Below, piece by piece: positions 22,407 through 30,568 of a stretch of DNA of 38,596 bases. Location: positions 1 through 38,596 of the forward strand of contig CAAGND010000027.1 of the NCBI GenBank assembly GCA_900771185.1, in the 5' to 3' direction. A model generated the notes under the pieces. It was given only the letters and a program-made list of their open reading frames with translations, did no database searches and had not been told where the DNA came from. How positions within the stretch are numbered: position 1 is the stretch's first letter; every line of letters starts with the position of its first letter. Source of the DNA: Clostridia bacterium. GTDB lineage: Bacteria > Bacillota > Clostridia > Oscillospirales > Acutalibacteraceae. The translations under genes and the position numbers were made by a program.

Positions 22407-22850
22407 TCAGATTACCTCTGCCTTTCCGCCCGCCGCCTCGATCTTAGCTTTGGCGGAAGCGGAAAAAGCATTAGCCTGAACTGTTAGCTTCTTCGTAATT
22501 TCGCCCTGACCTAAAACTTTGACACCGTCAAGAGCCTTTTTGACAAGACCCGTTTCGACGAGGGCTTCTATAGTTACGGTAGCGCCATCCTCGAACTTCT
22601 TGTCGATAGCCGCTACGTTAACAGTTGCGATTTCCTTCGCAAAAATGTTGTTAAAACCTCTTTTGGGAATTCTTCTCTGAAGGGGCATCTGACCGCCCTC
22701 AAAGCCGATATGTGCGCCGCTGCCTGATCTTGCTTTCTGACCCTTGTGGCCTTTGCCGGCGGTTTTTCCCTGTCCTGATGCTGCGCCCCGGCCTATACGC
22801 TTACGCTCTTTGACGGAGCCCGGTGCAGGTGAAAGTTCATGCAGTTTCAT
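22407..22850 (-). CDS. rplO: 50S ribosomal protein L15
   Basis: L15 supports late large-subunit assembly. The 147-residue protein has KLHELSPAPGSVKERKRIGRG, GQGKTAGKGHKGQKARSG and PLQRRIPKRGF. A TTG-ATG pair is possible; the ATG at 22850 shares its A with the rpmD stop (TGATG), and AAGGAGG lies 9 nt upstream, so I use it. Confidence 0.98.
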   Translation of the reverse strand: MKLHELSPAPGSVKERKRIGRGAASGQGKTAGKGHKGQKARSGSGAHIGFEGGQMPLQRRIPKRGFNNIFAKEIATVNVAAIDKKFEDGATVTIEALVETGLVKKALDGVKVLGQGEITKKLTVQANAFSASAKAKIEAAGGKAEVI

Positions 22851-23047
22851 CAATCAGCACCTCCTTGCTCGACTTCGCTTACAGCGATAAGGTGAGCGAG
22901 CTTCCTGAGCTTGCCGCGGGTGGCCGCGTTATCAGGCTGAACGGAAACATCGCCGATTCTGTGAAGACCAAGTGCATAGGCGGTGGCAATCTGAGGTTTC
23001 GTGCTTCCAATAAGGCTCTTGACGAGCTTTACTTGAATATCTGCCAT
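22850..23047 (-). CDS. rpmD: 50S ribosomal protein L30
   Basis: A 65-residue protein with KLVKSLIGSTKPQIATAYALGLHRIGD, the L30 signature; the C-terminal tail (HLIAVSEVEQGGAD) is slightly longer than usual. ATG 23047 follows an AAGGAGGG site; an upstream in-frame start at 23056 falls inside it. It overlaps rplO by 1 nt. Confidence 0.97.
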   Translation of the reverse strand: MADIQVKLVKSLIGSTKPQIATAYALGLHRIGDVSVQPDNAATRGKLRKLAHLIAVSEVEQGGAD

Positions 23048-23061
23048 GCTGTCCACCCTCC

Positions 23062-23562
23062 TTAACCTAAAATTTCTTTTGCTGACTTGCCTCTTACAGC
23101 CGCAACTTCATCGACGTTGCGAAGCTGTGCAAGACCGTTCAATGTTGCTCTGACGACATTACAGGGATTGTTTGACCTGAGAGCCTTTGAGCGGATGTCC
23201 TTGATTCCGACAGTCTCAGCGACTGCACGGACAGGACCGCCGGCGATAACGCCGGTACCGGGAGCGGCGGGCTTGAGAAGAACAACGCCTGCGCCGTACT
23301 TGCCGATAACCTCGTGGGGAATGGTTGTTCCCTTGAGTGAAACCTTCATGAGGTTTTTCTTCGCATCTTCGATACCCTTGCGGATAGCATCCGGAACTTC
23401 GCCGGATTTGCCCAAACCGAAGCCGACTATTCCGTTGCCGTCACCGACAACCACAAGAGCAGCGAACTTGAAGATACGACCGCCCTTAACGGTTTTTGAA
23501 ACGCGGTTTATAGCGACAACTCTTTCTGTGAGTTCATATGCCGATGCATCAATCTTAGCCAA
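23062..23562 (-). CDS. rpsE: 30S ribosomal protein S5
   Basis: S5 works in decoding fidelity at the mRNA entry. The 166 residues carry the double-stranded RNA-binding N-domain (RVVAINRVSKTVKGGRIFKFAAL type) and the C-domain with PAAPGTGVIAGGPVRAV. Typical GDGNGIVGFGLGK is present. It lies between rplR and rpmD. Confidence 0.98.
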   Translation of the reverse strand: MAKIDASAYELTERVVAINRVSKTVKGGRIFKFAALVVVGDGNGIVGFGLGKSGEVPDAIRKGIEDAKKNLMKVSLKGTTIPHEVIGKYGAGVVLLKPAAPGTGVIAGGPVRAVAETVGIKDIRSKALRSNNPCNVVRATLNGLAQLRNVDEVAAVRGKSAKEILG

Positions 23563-23579
23563 AAGTATCCTCCCTTTCC

Positions 23580-23939
23580 TTAGAAGTTGAGGCCGCCCTC
23601 ACGGGCGCCTTCGGCCAGTTCCTGAACACGGCCGTGATAGATGTAGCCGCCGCGGTCGAAAACAACATCTGTTATTCCCTTATCGGCTGCTCTTTTTGCC
23701 AGTGTGTTGCCCACCTTGCGGGCTGCGGATTTATTTCCGCCGTAATCCTCAAAATCCTTTTCAACAGTTGAGGCTGAAACAAGGGTTTCGCCCGTAACAT
23801 CATCTATTATCTGAGCGTAGATGTGCTGCAGGGAGCGGAATACATTAAGGCGGGGGCATTCTGCAGTTCCGGAAACCTTGGCACGCACTCTGGTGTGGCG
23901 CTTTTGTCTTGCCTTGTTGCTGTCCGGTCTGTTAACCAT
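23580..23939 (-). CDS. rplR: 50S ribosomal protein L18
   Basis: L18 binds 5S rRNA with L5 and L25. The 119 residues include RQKRHTRVRAKVSGTAECPRLNV, the AQIIDDVTGETLVSAST segment and the ending ELAEGAREGGLNF. The gene follows rplF by 24 nt. GGAGTG precedes the ATG. Confidence 0.98.
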   Translation of the reverse strand: MVNRPDSNKARQKRHTRVRAKVSGTAECPRLNVFRSLQHIYAQIIDDVTGETLVSASTVEKDFEDYGGNKSAARKVGNTLAKRAADKGITDVVFDRGGYIYHGRVQELAEGAREGGLNF

Positions 23940-23963
23940 AATTTTTCACTCCTTAATCTAAGA

Positions 23964-24509
23964 CTACTTACCGCCCTTGCCGGCCTTGCCTTCCTTGCGG
24001 CGGATGTGCTCGTCAACGTATTTGATTCCCTTGCCCTTATAAGGCTCCGGAGGACGCTTCTCGCGGACTTCCGCTGCAAACTGGCCGACCTTCTGCTTGT
24101 CGGGACCCGAAATAACTACCTTGTTGGGTGCGGGAACCTCGATTGTGATGCCGTCCTTCTCGGGCACTCTGACCTGGTGGGAGTAGCCTATGTTGAGCAC
24201 AAGCTCCTTACCCTCCTTGGCGGCACGGTAACCGACACCGTTTATCTCAAGCTCCTTCTTGTAGCCCTCGCTGACACCTGTTACCATATTGGCGACGAGT
24301 GTGCGCGTCAGACCGTGAAGTGACTTGTTAAGCTTGCTGTCATCGGGACGTTTGACGTTGATAACAGCGCCGTCGACCTCGACAGACATATTGCTGTGCA
24401 CAGTTCTGGTAAGCTCGCCCTTTGCACCCTTAACGGTGACAGTGCTGCCGTCCACCTGCACAGTAACCCCTGCGGGGATTGCGATGGGTTTGTTTCCTAT
24501 GCGTGACAT
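23964..24509 (-). CDS. rplF: 50S ribosomal protein L6
   Basis: L6 lies near the factor-binding site of the large subunit. The 181-residue product starts MSRIGNKPIAIPAGV and ends in the typical RPPEPYKGKGIKYVDEHIRRKEGKAGK segment. AGGAGG lies about 8 nt before the ATG. The rpsH stop lies 14 nt upstream. Confidence 0.98.
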   Translation of the reverse strand: MSRIGNKPIAIPAGVTVQVDGSTVTVKGAKGELTRTVHSNMSVEVDGAVINVKRPDDSKLNKSLHGLTRTLVANMVTGVSEGYKKELEINGVGYRAAKEGKELVLNIGYSHQVRVPEKDGITIEVPAPNKVVISGPDKQKVGQFAAEVREKRPPEPYKGKGIKYVDEHIRRKEGKAGKGGK

Positions 24510-24523
24510 TTCACAGCACCTCC

Positions 24524-24922
24524 TTACCAGATAAATGCAAGGACTTCGCCGCCGACATTGGCCTTGCGAGCATCCTTGTCAGTCATAATGCCCTTGGAAG
24601 TTGAGAGGATTGCAATGCCGAGGCCCTTCATGACTCTGGGCATATCCTCGCAATTTGTGTATATACGCAGGCCGGGCTTGGAAACTCTGCGCAAACCGGT
24701 TATAACCTGTGATTTGTTGGGGCCGTACTTGAGAGCGATTTCGATAACGCCCTGTTTGCCGTCGTCCTCAACTTTGAATCCCTTTATATAGCCCTCATCA
24801 ACAAGAATTTGAGCAATCGCCTTCTTCATGTTAGATGCGGGGATCTTCACCGTGTCATGTCTGGCGGAATTCGCATTGCGGATTCTTGTCAGCATATCAC
24901 CGATGGAATCAGTAATTTGCAT
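24524..24922 (-). CDS. rpsH: 30S ribosomal protein S8
   Basis: S8 binds helix 21 of 16S rRNA and, in E. coli, its own spc mRNA. The 132 residues start MQITDSIGDMLTRIRNAN and contain GLRRVSKPGLRIY and the ending GILTDKDARKANVGGEVLAFIW type (here SKGIMTDKDA). The frame is open into rpsN, but ATG 24922 has AGGAGG 9 nt upstream. Whether S8 regulates this operon is not visible. Confidence 0.98.
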   Translation of the reverse strand: MQITDSIGDMLTRIRNANSARHDTVKIPASNMKKAIAQILVDEGYIKGFKVEDDGKQGVIEIALKYGPNKSQVITGLRRVSKPGLRIYTNCEDMPRVMKGLGIAILSTSKGIMTDKDARKANVGGEVLAFIW

Positions 24923-24951
24923 ACTGTTTAACCTCCTTTTGCAATTGCTCT

Positions 24952-25137
24952 TTACCAGCTGGCTTTCTTCACGCCGGGGATCTGACCCGCATGTGCCAAC
25001 TCTCTGAAGCAGATGCGGCATACTCCGTATTTGCGAAGATAGGCGTGCGGTCTGCCGCAGATTTTGCATCTGTTGTAAGCCCTTGAGGAATATTTTGCAG
25101 GTCTTGCCTGCTTAACCTTCATGGATGTTTTGGCCAC
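24952..25137 (-). CDS. rpsN: 30S ribosomal protein S14, zinc-binding type
   Basis: The 61-residue short form with two CxxC pairs (CKIC and CRIC) that bind zinc; the ending GQIPGVKKASW is characteristic. It lies between rplE and rpsH. AAGGAGG precedes the ATG. The zinc form together with C+ S4 and L36 implies that the ribosome stores several zinc ions. Confidence 0.98.
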   Translation of the reverse strand: MAKTSMKVKQARPAKYSSRAYNRCKICGRPHAYLRKYGVCRICFRELAHAGQIPGVKKASW

Positions 25138-25149
25138 CGTAATCCCTCC

Positions 25150-25692
25150 TTATTTTGCGAACGGAGCGCCCATAAGAGTGAGCAGCTCACGGGCCTCTTC
25201 ATCTGTGTTTGCGGTTGTGACAAAGCAGATATCCATGCCTCTGACCTTGTCAATCTTATCGTAATCAATCTCGGGGAATATAAGCTGTTCCTTTATACCC
25301 ATCGAGTAGTTGCCTCTGCCGTCAAAGGAGTTGGGGTTGATACCTCTGAAGTCTCTGACGCGGGGAAGAGCGAGATTGAAGAACCTGTCAAGGAACTCAT
25401 ACATTCTGTCTCCCCTGAGGGTAACCTTTGCGCCTATAACCATGCCTTCACGCAGCTTAAAGTTAGCGACGGATTTCTTCGCCTTGCAGAGCACGGGTCT
25501 CTGACCTGTTATCTGCATAAGATCGGAAACGACTGCATCGAGAACCTTTGAGTTATCTCTTGCTTCGCCGCAGGCAACGTTTACCACGATCTTGTCAAGC
25601 TTCGGGATCTGCATGACGCTCTTATATTCGAATTTCTTCATAAGAGCAGGTGCAACTTCATTTTTGTAGGTTTCTTTTAACCTTGCTGCCAT
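25150..25692 (-). CDS. rplE: 50S ribosomal protein L5
   Basis: L5 binds 5S rRNA and contacts P-site tRNA. The 180 residues include NEVAPALMKKFEYKSVMQIPKLDKIVVN, the RDFRGINPNSFDGRGNYSMG loop type and DICFVTTANTDEEARELL. Start ATG 25692 lies 10 nt after GGAGG. It precedes rpsN by 12 nt. Confidence 0.98.
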   Translation of the reverse strand: MAARLKETYKNEVAPALMKKFEYKSVMQIPKLDKIVVNVACGEARDNSKVLDAVVSDLMQITGQRPVLCKAKKSVANFKLREGMVIGAKVTLRGDRMYEFLDRFFNLALPRVRDFRGINPNSFDGRGNYSMGIKEQLIFPEIDYDKIDKVRGMDICFVTTANTDEEARELLTLMGAPFAK

Positions 25693-25708
25693 ATTTCATG
25701 CTCCTCCC

Positions 25709-26038
25709 TTATTCAAATTCCGCAAGGCAGTCGCTCTTCTTGCATGTGCGCACTTTCTTGCCTTTTGCGTTTATTTTGCTGCCGGTTCTGGTCGGTCTGC
25801 CGCACTTGGGGCAGATGAGCTGAACCTTATCTGCATAAAGGGCGCTCTCAGCCTGGATCAGGCCGCCGGGCTCACCCATCTTGCGAGGCTTAACGTGCTT
25901 TGTGACGATATTGACGCCCTCGACGATAACCTTGCCTTCGGAGGGGCTGACCTGCATGACCTTGCCTCTCTTGCCGCGGTATTTGCCGTTGATGACCATT
26001 ACCTCGTCACCGGTCTTAACATGAACCTTATTACTCAT
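25709..26038 (-). CDS. rplX: 50S ribosomal protein L24
   Basis: L24 is an assembly initiator of the large subunit. The 109 residues have the KOW segment (HVKTGDEVMVINGKYRGKRGKV) and a C-terminal zinc-ribbon-like part with cysteines CPKC and CKKSDC, as in many L24 proteins outside Proteobacteria. GGAGGTG precedes the ATG. Confidence 0.97.
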   Translation of the reverse strand: MSNKVHVKTGDEVMVINGKYRGKRGKVMQVSPSEGKVIVEGVNIVTKHVKPRKMGEPGGLIQAESALYADKVQLICPKCGRPTRTGSKINAKGKKVRTCKKSDCLAEFE

Positions 26039-26052
26039 CGTTGCACCTCCGA

Positions 26053-26421
26053 TTAAAGCACTTCGGGAGCCAGAGAGAGAATCTTGAGATAATCCTTCTC
26101 ACGCAGCTCTCTCGCTACCGGTCCAAAAATACGAGTGCCTTTGGGATTTTTGTCTTCTTTGATGATAACAGCTGCATTCTCATCGAAGCGAATGTAGGTG
26201 CCGTCATCTCGGCGAATTCCTTTTGCGGTGCGAACCACGACCGCCTTAACGACCTCGCCTTTTTTTACTACGCCGCCGGGTGCTGCTTTTTTAACCGAAG
26301 CAACTATGACGTCGCCGATATTGGCATACCTCCTGCCGGAACCTCCAAGGACACGAATGCACATAATCTCTTTCGCGCCTGTGTTGTCGGCAACCTTGAG
26401 GTAACTCTGTTGCTGTATCAC
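26053..26421 (-). CDS. rplN: 50S ribosomal protein L14
   Basis: L14 forms an intersubunit bridge and is the site of silencing factor RsfS. The 122-residue protein starts MIQQQSYLKVADNTGAKEIMCI and ends FMKILSLAPEVL-like (here DYLKILSLAPEVL), full length. AAGGAGG lies upstream. It follows rpsQ by 30 nt. Confidence 0.98.
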   Translation of the reverse strand: MIQQQSYLKVADNTGAKEIMCIRVLGGSGRRYANIGDVIVASVKKAAPGGVVKKGEVVKAVVVRTAKGIRRDDGTYIRFDENAAVIIKEDKNPKGTRIFGPVARELREKDYLKILSLAPEVL

Positions 26422-26451
26422 AGTGTCTGCCTCCTTACTGTTACCAAAAAA

Positions 26452-26706
26452 TTATTTAGCCTTCTCAATGATTTCAACTACGCGCCATCTCTTGTCCTTT
26501 GACATCGGGCGGGTCTCCATGACCAGAACACGGTCTCCGATTCCGCAGATGTTGTTCTCGTCGTGAGCCTTGAGCTTGACTGTGCGGTTGACTATCTTCT
26601 TGTAAAGCGGATGCCTTACTCTGTCTTTAACGGAGACGACAACGGTCTTCTCCATCTTATCGCTGGTGACAATACCAACGCGTGTTTTTCTGAGGTTTCT
26701 TTCCAT
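26452..26706 (-). CDS. rpsQ: 30S ribosomal protein S17
   Basis: S17 binds helices 7 and 11 of 16S rRNA. The 84-residue OB-fold protein starts MERNLRKTRVGIVTSDKMEKT. The frame is open to 26733 but ATG 26706 gives the normal family length; GGGAGG lies 12 nt upstream, slightly far. The rpmC stop lies 23 nt upstream. Confidence 0.97.
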   Translation of the reverse strand: MERNLRKTRVGIVTSDKMEKTVVVSVKDRVRHPLYKKIVNRTVKLKAHDENNICGIGDRVLVMETRPMSKDKRWRVVEIIEKAK

Positions 26707-26729
26707 TTTGTTGATTGACCTCCCTTTCC

Positions 26730-26933
26730 TCACGAATTGGAGCCGTGAAGCTCAATATCGCGCTGGACGGTCTTGATGCGCGCGATGTCTTTCTTAACGG
26801 CACTGATTCGCATCGGGTTGTCGAGCTGGTTAACAGCTTGCTGGAAGCGCAGTTTGAAAAGCTCATCCTTCAACTCAAGCAGCTTAGCATCCAGCTCTTT
26901 GGCGGAAAGTTTTCTTATTTCACTGGCTTTCAT
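26730..26933 (-). CDS. rpmC: 50S ribosomal protein L29
   Basis: A 67-residue two-helix protein with KASEIRKLSAKELDAKLLELKDEL and KKDIARIKTV, near the exit tunnel where SRP and trigger factor dock. It overlaps the rplP stop by 4 nt (ATGA). Confidence 0.98.
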   Translation of the reverse strand: MKASEIRKLSAKELDAKLLELKDELFKLRFQQAVNQLDNPMRISAVKKDIARIKTVQRDIELHGSNS

Positions 26934-27358
26934 TCCTGCTCACCACCCGTTTCTTCCTTAGTTACAAATTTGCATTTGATCGGGAGCTTGTTGGCCGCAA
27001 GACGCATAGCCTCTGCAGCAAGCTCTTTTTCAACGCCGGCAATCTCGAACATAACTCTGCCGGGCTTGACAACGGCAACCCAATACTCGGGAGAACCTTT
27101 ACCGGAACCCATTCGGGTCTCAGCCGGCTTCTCGGTTATCGGCTTATCGGGGAAAATCTTGATCCAAACCTGACCGCCGCGCTTGATATAACGCGTCATG
27201 GCGATACGGGCAGCCTCTATCTGATTAGAGGTTATCCAGGCGGGCTCGAGTGCTACAAGACCGTACTCACCGTAAGTAACGGTATTGCCTCTGCTGGCCT
27301 TACCTTTAAGTCTGCCTCTGTGGACTCTGCGGTATTTAACTCTTTTGGGTAACAGCAT
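26930..27358 (-). CDS. rplP: 50S ribosomal protein L16
   Basis: L16 is needed for the A site and peptidyl transferase centre. The 142-residue product starts MLLPKRVKYRRVHRGR and contains RGGQVWIKIFPDKPITEKPAETRMGSGKG and the ending KCKFVTKEE. Its ATG shares a base with the rpsC stop (TAATG), so the two are coupled. Confidence 0.98.
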   Translation of the reverse strand: MLLPKRVKYRRVHRGRLKGKASRGNTVTYGEYGLVALEPAWITSNQIEAARIAMTRYIKRGGQVWIKIFPDKPITEKPAETRMGSGKGSPEYWVAVVKPGRVMFEIAGVEKELAAEAMRLAANKLPIKCKFVTKEETGGEQE

Positions 27359-28032
27359 TATCGAGCTCCTCCTTCCCTGCGGGGTCTGTTGCTGCGGTTG
27401 TCATGGAGAACCTCACCCTTGTAAATCCAGACCTTGACGCCGATGCGGCCGTAGGTGGTCTTTGCCTCTGCAAAGCCATAGTCGATGTCGGCTCTGATGG
27501 TCTGAAGCGGGATGGTACCCTCATGATACTGCTCTGTACGTGCGATTTCCGCACCGCCCAGACGGCCGGAAACCTGGGTTTTGATACCCTTTGCGCCGAG
27601 TCTCATTGTGCGTCCGATAGACTGCTTGAGAGCGCGGCGGAACGAAACTCTTCTCTCGAGCTGAGAAGCGATATTCTCTGCAACGAGCTGAGCGTTGAGG
27701 TCGGGCTGCTTAACCTCAATGATGTTAAGCGAAACCTCTTTGCCGCCGAGCTTCTTTTCGCAGATTTTTTTGAGCTTCTCAATCTCTGCGCCGCCCTTAC
27801 CGATAACCATACCGGGCTTTGCGCAGTGGATGTTGATGCAGACTCTCTTGGAATCACGCTCAATCTCTATCTTGGGCACGCCTGCCGGAGCAAGGAGCTC
27901 AAAGAGGAATTCACGCAGCTCATAGTCCTCGACGAGTGTGTCGCCGAAGTGCTTTGAATCAGCGTACCAACGTGACTCCCAGTCTTTAATAACACCGATT
28001 CTGAGACCGGTGGGATTAATTTTCTGTCCCAT
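27358..28032 (-). CDS. rpsC: 30S ribosomal protein S3
   Basis: S3 forms part of the mRNA entry tunnel. The 224 residues include MGQKINPTGLRIGVIKDWESRWYA, a KH-2 domain with the GKGGAEIEKL loop, and the C-domain with GRLGGAEIARTEQY and GVKVWIYKGEVL. AGGAGG lies before the ATG. The short basic tail ends RPRREGGAR. Confidence 0.98.
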   Translation of the reverse strand: MGQKINPTGLRIGVIKDWESRWYADSKHFGDTLVEDYELREFLFELLAPAGVPKIEIERDSKRVCINIHCAKPGMVIGKGGAEIEKLKKICEKKLGGKEVSLNIIEVKQPDLNAQLVAENIASQLERRVSFRRALKQSIGRTMRLGAKGIKTQVSGRLGGAEIARTEQYHEGTIPLQTIRADIDYGFAEAKTTYGRIGVKVWIYKGEVLHDNRSNRPRREGGAR

Positions 28033-28051
28033 AGTTTAACCTCCTCCTCGC

Positions 28052-28399
28052 TTATTCCGCTTCCTTGAGCACAAGGGTGATATGCGACGTCTTCTTATTG
28101 ATTCTGTACGCTCTGCCCTGGGCTCTGGGTCTTATTCTTTTGAGGGTCGGTCCCTGGCTGACAGCACACTCGCTGACATAGAGCACGGAGGTGTCCATGT
28201 TCTTGTTCTCAGCGTTTGCTATCGCGGACTTCAAAAGCTTGAGAAGCGGTTCACACGCAGCCTTGGGCGTGTGTTTGAGGATAGCCAGCGCTTTGTCCGC
28301 CGGCTGGTTGCGGATAAGGTCGAGAACTATCTGAACCTTGCGGGGAGCAATGCGCACATAGTTGGCCTTAGCAACTGCCTGCAATGTATTATCTTGCAT
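28052..28399 (-). CDS. rplV: 50S ribosomal protein L22
   Basis: L22 lines the exit tunnel at the constriction. The 115 residues include AKANYVRIAPRKVQIVLDLIR and the tunnel loop GPTLKRIRPRAQGRAYRINKKTSHI; no resistance-type insertion is seen in the loop. It follows rpsS by 23 nt. Confidence 0.98.
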   Translation of the reverse strand: MQDNTLQAVAKANYVRIAPRKVQIVLDLIRNQPADKALAILKHTPKAACEPLLKLLKSAIANAENKNMDTSVLYVSECAVSQGPTLKRIRPRAQGRAYRINKKTSHITLVLKEAE

Positions 28400-28422
28400 T
28401 GTTACACACTCCTTTCGACTGA

Positions 28423-28704
28423 TTATTTACCGTTATTTGATGTTTTGGAACCCGCGTGACCTCTGAATGTTCTGGTCGGCGCGAACTCGCCGAGTTTATG
28501 TCCAACCATATCCTCTGTTACATACACGGGGACATGCTTGCGTCCGTCATGAACAGCAAAGGTGTGGCCGACAAATTCGGGAAAGATTGTGGAGCTGCGG
28601 CTCCAGGTCTTGAGAACCTGCTTGTTGCCGGTTTTGTTCATCTCCACGACTCTCTCGAGCAGTTTAGGCTGCACGAAAGGTCCTTTTTTAACGCTTCTGC
28701 CCAT
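28423..28704 (-). CDS. rpsS: 30S ribosomal protein S19
   Basis: S19 sits in the head and contacts S13. The 93-residue product starts MGRSVKKGPFVQPKLLERV and has KTWSRSSTIFPEFVGHTFAVHDGRKHVPVY and the FAPTRTFRGHAGSK ending. AAAGGAGCAG lies upstream. Confidence 0.98.
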   Translation of the reverse strand: MGRSVKKGPFVQPKLLERVVEMNKTGNKQVLKTWSRSSTIFPEFVGHTFAVHDGRKHVPVYVTEDMVGHKLGEFAPTRTFRGHAGSKTSNNGK

Positions 28705-28727
28705 TTCTTTCTGCTCCTTTCATCGAC

Positions 28728-29561
28728 TTACTTGCCGTTGCGGCGCTTCACGATAAGCTTATCGGAGGCCTTCTTGGTGGATCTCGTCTTATAACCGAGT
28801 GCGGGCTTGCCCCACGGAGTGCAGGGACCGGGTCTTCCGATCGGGCTCTTGCCCTCACCGCCGCCGTGCGGGTGATCGCAGGGGTTCATGACTGAACCGC
28901 GGACTGTCGGTCTCCAGCCCATGTGGCGTTTGCGTCCGGCCTTACCGACCTTGACGTTCTCGTGGTCAACGTTTCCGACCTGACCGACTGTTGCCATGCA
29001 GGCTACAGAAACGTTTCTGAGCTCGCCGGAGGGCAGACGGAGAAGCGCGTAGGGGCCTTCCTTAGCCATAAGCTGTGCGGAGTTGCCCGCCGCTCTTGCA
29101 AGCTGGCCGCCTCTGCCGGGATAAAGCTCAACGTTGTGAACGAAAGTACCGGTGGGGATATTGGTAAGCGGAAGTGCGTTACCGACCTTGATATCAGCAT
29201 CGGGGCCTGCAACAACTGTATCGCCTACGTTGAGACCCGCGGGAGCAAGGATATACCTTTTCTCGCCGTCAGCATACTCAAGCAGAGCAATGTGAGCTGA
29301 ACGGTTGGGGTCATACTCAAGTGTTTTAACTGATGCAGTAACATCGAACTTGTCACGCTTGAAGTCGATGACACGATATTTTCTGCGCTGTCCGCCGCCG
29401 CGGTGGCGAACTGTGATTCTGCCGTAGCTGTTGCGTCCGGAGTTCTTTGCGAGAGGCTCAAGCAAGCTTCTCTCGGGAGCTACCTTGGACAGCCCGGAGT
29501 AATCAGTAACCGACATGTTACGGCGTGCGTTAGTAGTCGGCTTGTAAACTCTGATCGACAT
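28728..29561 (-). CDS. rplB: 50S ribosomal protein L2
   Basis: L2 is close to the peptidyl transferase centre and forms bridge B7b. The 277 residues start MSIRVYKPTTNARRNMSV and include SGRNSYGRITVRHRGGG, the GSVMNPCDHPHGGGEGKSPIGR loop with the conserved His, and the KKASDKLIVKRRNGK ending. The frame is open to 29609, but ATG 29561 has GAGGAGAG 8 nt upstream. Confidence 0.98.
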   Translation of the reverse strand: MSIRVYKPTTNARRNMSVTDYSGLSKVAPERSLLEPLAKNSGRNSYGRITVRHRGGGQRRKYRVIDFKRDKFDVTASVKTLEYDPNRSAHIALLEYADGEKRYILAPAGLNVGDTVVAGPDADIKVGNALPLTNIPTGTFVHNVELYPGRGGQLARAAGNSAQLMAKEGPYALLRLPSGELRNVSVACMATVGQVGNVDHENVKVGKAGRKRHMGWRPTVRGSVMNPCDHPHGGGEGKSPIGRPGPCTPWGKPALGYKTRSTKKASDKLIVKRRNGK

Positions 29562-29634
29562 TAATTTCACTCTCCTCATAGCGGCTTTGCGGAGTATGTC
29601 GCTCTCCATACTTTACCGCCGGATTATTGATTGA

Positions 29635-29931
29635 TTACATCATTCCGTCGAAGAACTCGATGGTCTTTGAGTCCTCGGTCAGGGTAACTACTGCCTTTTT
29701 CCAGGAAGCTGTGTAGCCCTCGAAGCGGCCGTACCTGCGCTTTTTGCCTCTGCAGTTGACAGTGTTCACGCTCTTGACCTTTACCTTGAAGAGCTCCTCA
29801 ACAGCCTTGGCTATCTCAATCTTGTTGGCGTCCTTCGCAACGGAGAAGGTGTATTTCTTATCCGCTGTGCCGAGCATGCTTTCCTCGGTGATGATGGGGC
29901 GAAGGATGATATCCTGTGCTAACTTGCTCAT
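29635..29931 (-). CDS. rplW: 50S ribosomal protein L23
   Basis: L23 is the docking site for SRP and trigger factor at the tunnel exit. The 98-residue protein has DIILRPIITEESM, the KIEIAKAVEELFKVKVKSVNT core and the GKKRRYGR loop. It overlaps rplD by 4 nt (ATGA). Confidence 0.97.
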   Translation of the reverse strand: MSKLAQDIILRPIITEESMLGTADKKYTFSVAKDANKIEIAKAVEELFKVKVKSVNTVNCRGKKRRYGRFEGYTASWKKAVVTLTEDSKTIEFFDGMM

Positions 29932-30551
29932 GCATATACCTCCTCAATCTTGGCGACGGCATCCTTGAGCACTACGAGAGAATCGCAGTTGAGAATGTCG
30001 TAGACATTGAGTGTATTAACAAGAGTGGTCTTGACGCCCTTGATGTTGCGTGCGCTTCTGTAAACGGTCTCGTTCTTCTCGGGAAGGACTATGAGTACCT
30101 TCTTGCCCGTCTCGAGAGCTGAGAGAACACTGACAACTTCCTTTGTCTTGATCTCGTTCATCTCGAGGCTGTCGAGGACTATAAGCTCCTCGGCGGCAAC
30201 CTTTGAAGAGAGAGCCGACTTCATAGCGAGTCTTCTGACCTTCTTGTTGACTGTCTTGCCGTACTCACGGGGCTTGGGGCCGAGCGCTATGCCGCCGTGT
30301 GTCCACTGCGGGCTTCTTGTTGAGCCCTGTCTTGCGCGGCCTGAGCCCTTCTGTCTCCAGGGCTTTTTGCCGCCTCCGCTGACCTCAGCGCGTGTAAGGG
30401 TAGACTGTGTGCCCTGGCGCTGATTTGCCAAATAAGCAACCACGCAAAGGTGCATCGCCGCAGCGTTCGGGGTTATTGCGAAAATACCGTCCGAAAGGGC
30501 AATGTCGGAAACCTTCTTGCCGGTTCTGTCAAATACTGAATAATTAGGCAT
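29928..30551 (-). CDS. rplD: 50S ribosomal protein L4
   Basis: L4 reaches into the exit tunnel; in E. coli it also represses the S10 operon. The 207 residues carry the extended loop KPWRQKGSGRARQGSTRSPQWTHGGIALGP-type segment and the MKSALSSKV helix. It follows rplC by 17 nt and overlaps rplW. Confidence 0.97.
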   Translation of the reverse strand: MPNYSVFDRTGKKVSDIALSDGIFAITPNAAAMHLCVVAYLANQRQGTQSTLTRAEVSGGGKKPWRQKGSGRARQGSTRSPQWTHGGIALGPKPREYGKTVNKKVRRLAMKSALSSKVAAEELIVLDSLEMNEIKTKEVVSVLSALETGKKVLIVLPEKNETVYRSARNIKGVKTTLVNTLNVYDILNCDSLVVLKDAVAKIEEVYA

Positions 30552-30568
30552 TGAACTCTACTCCTTCC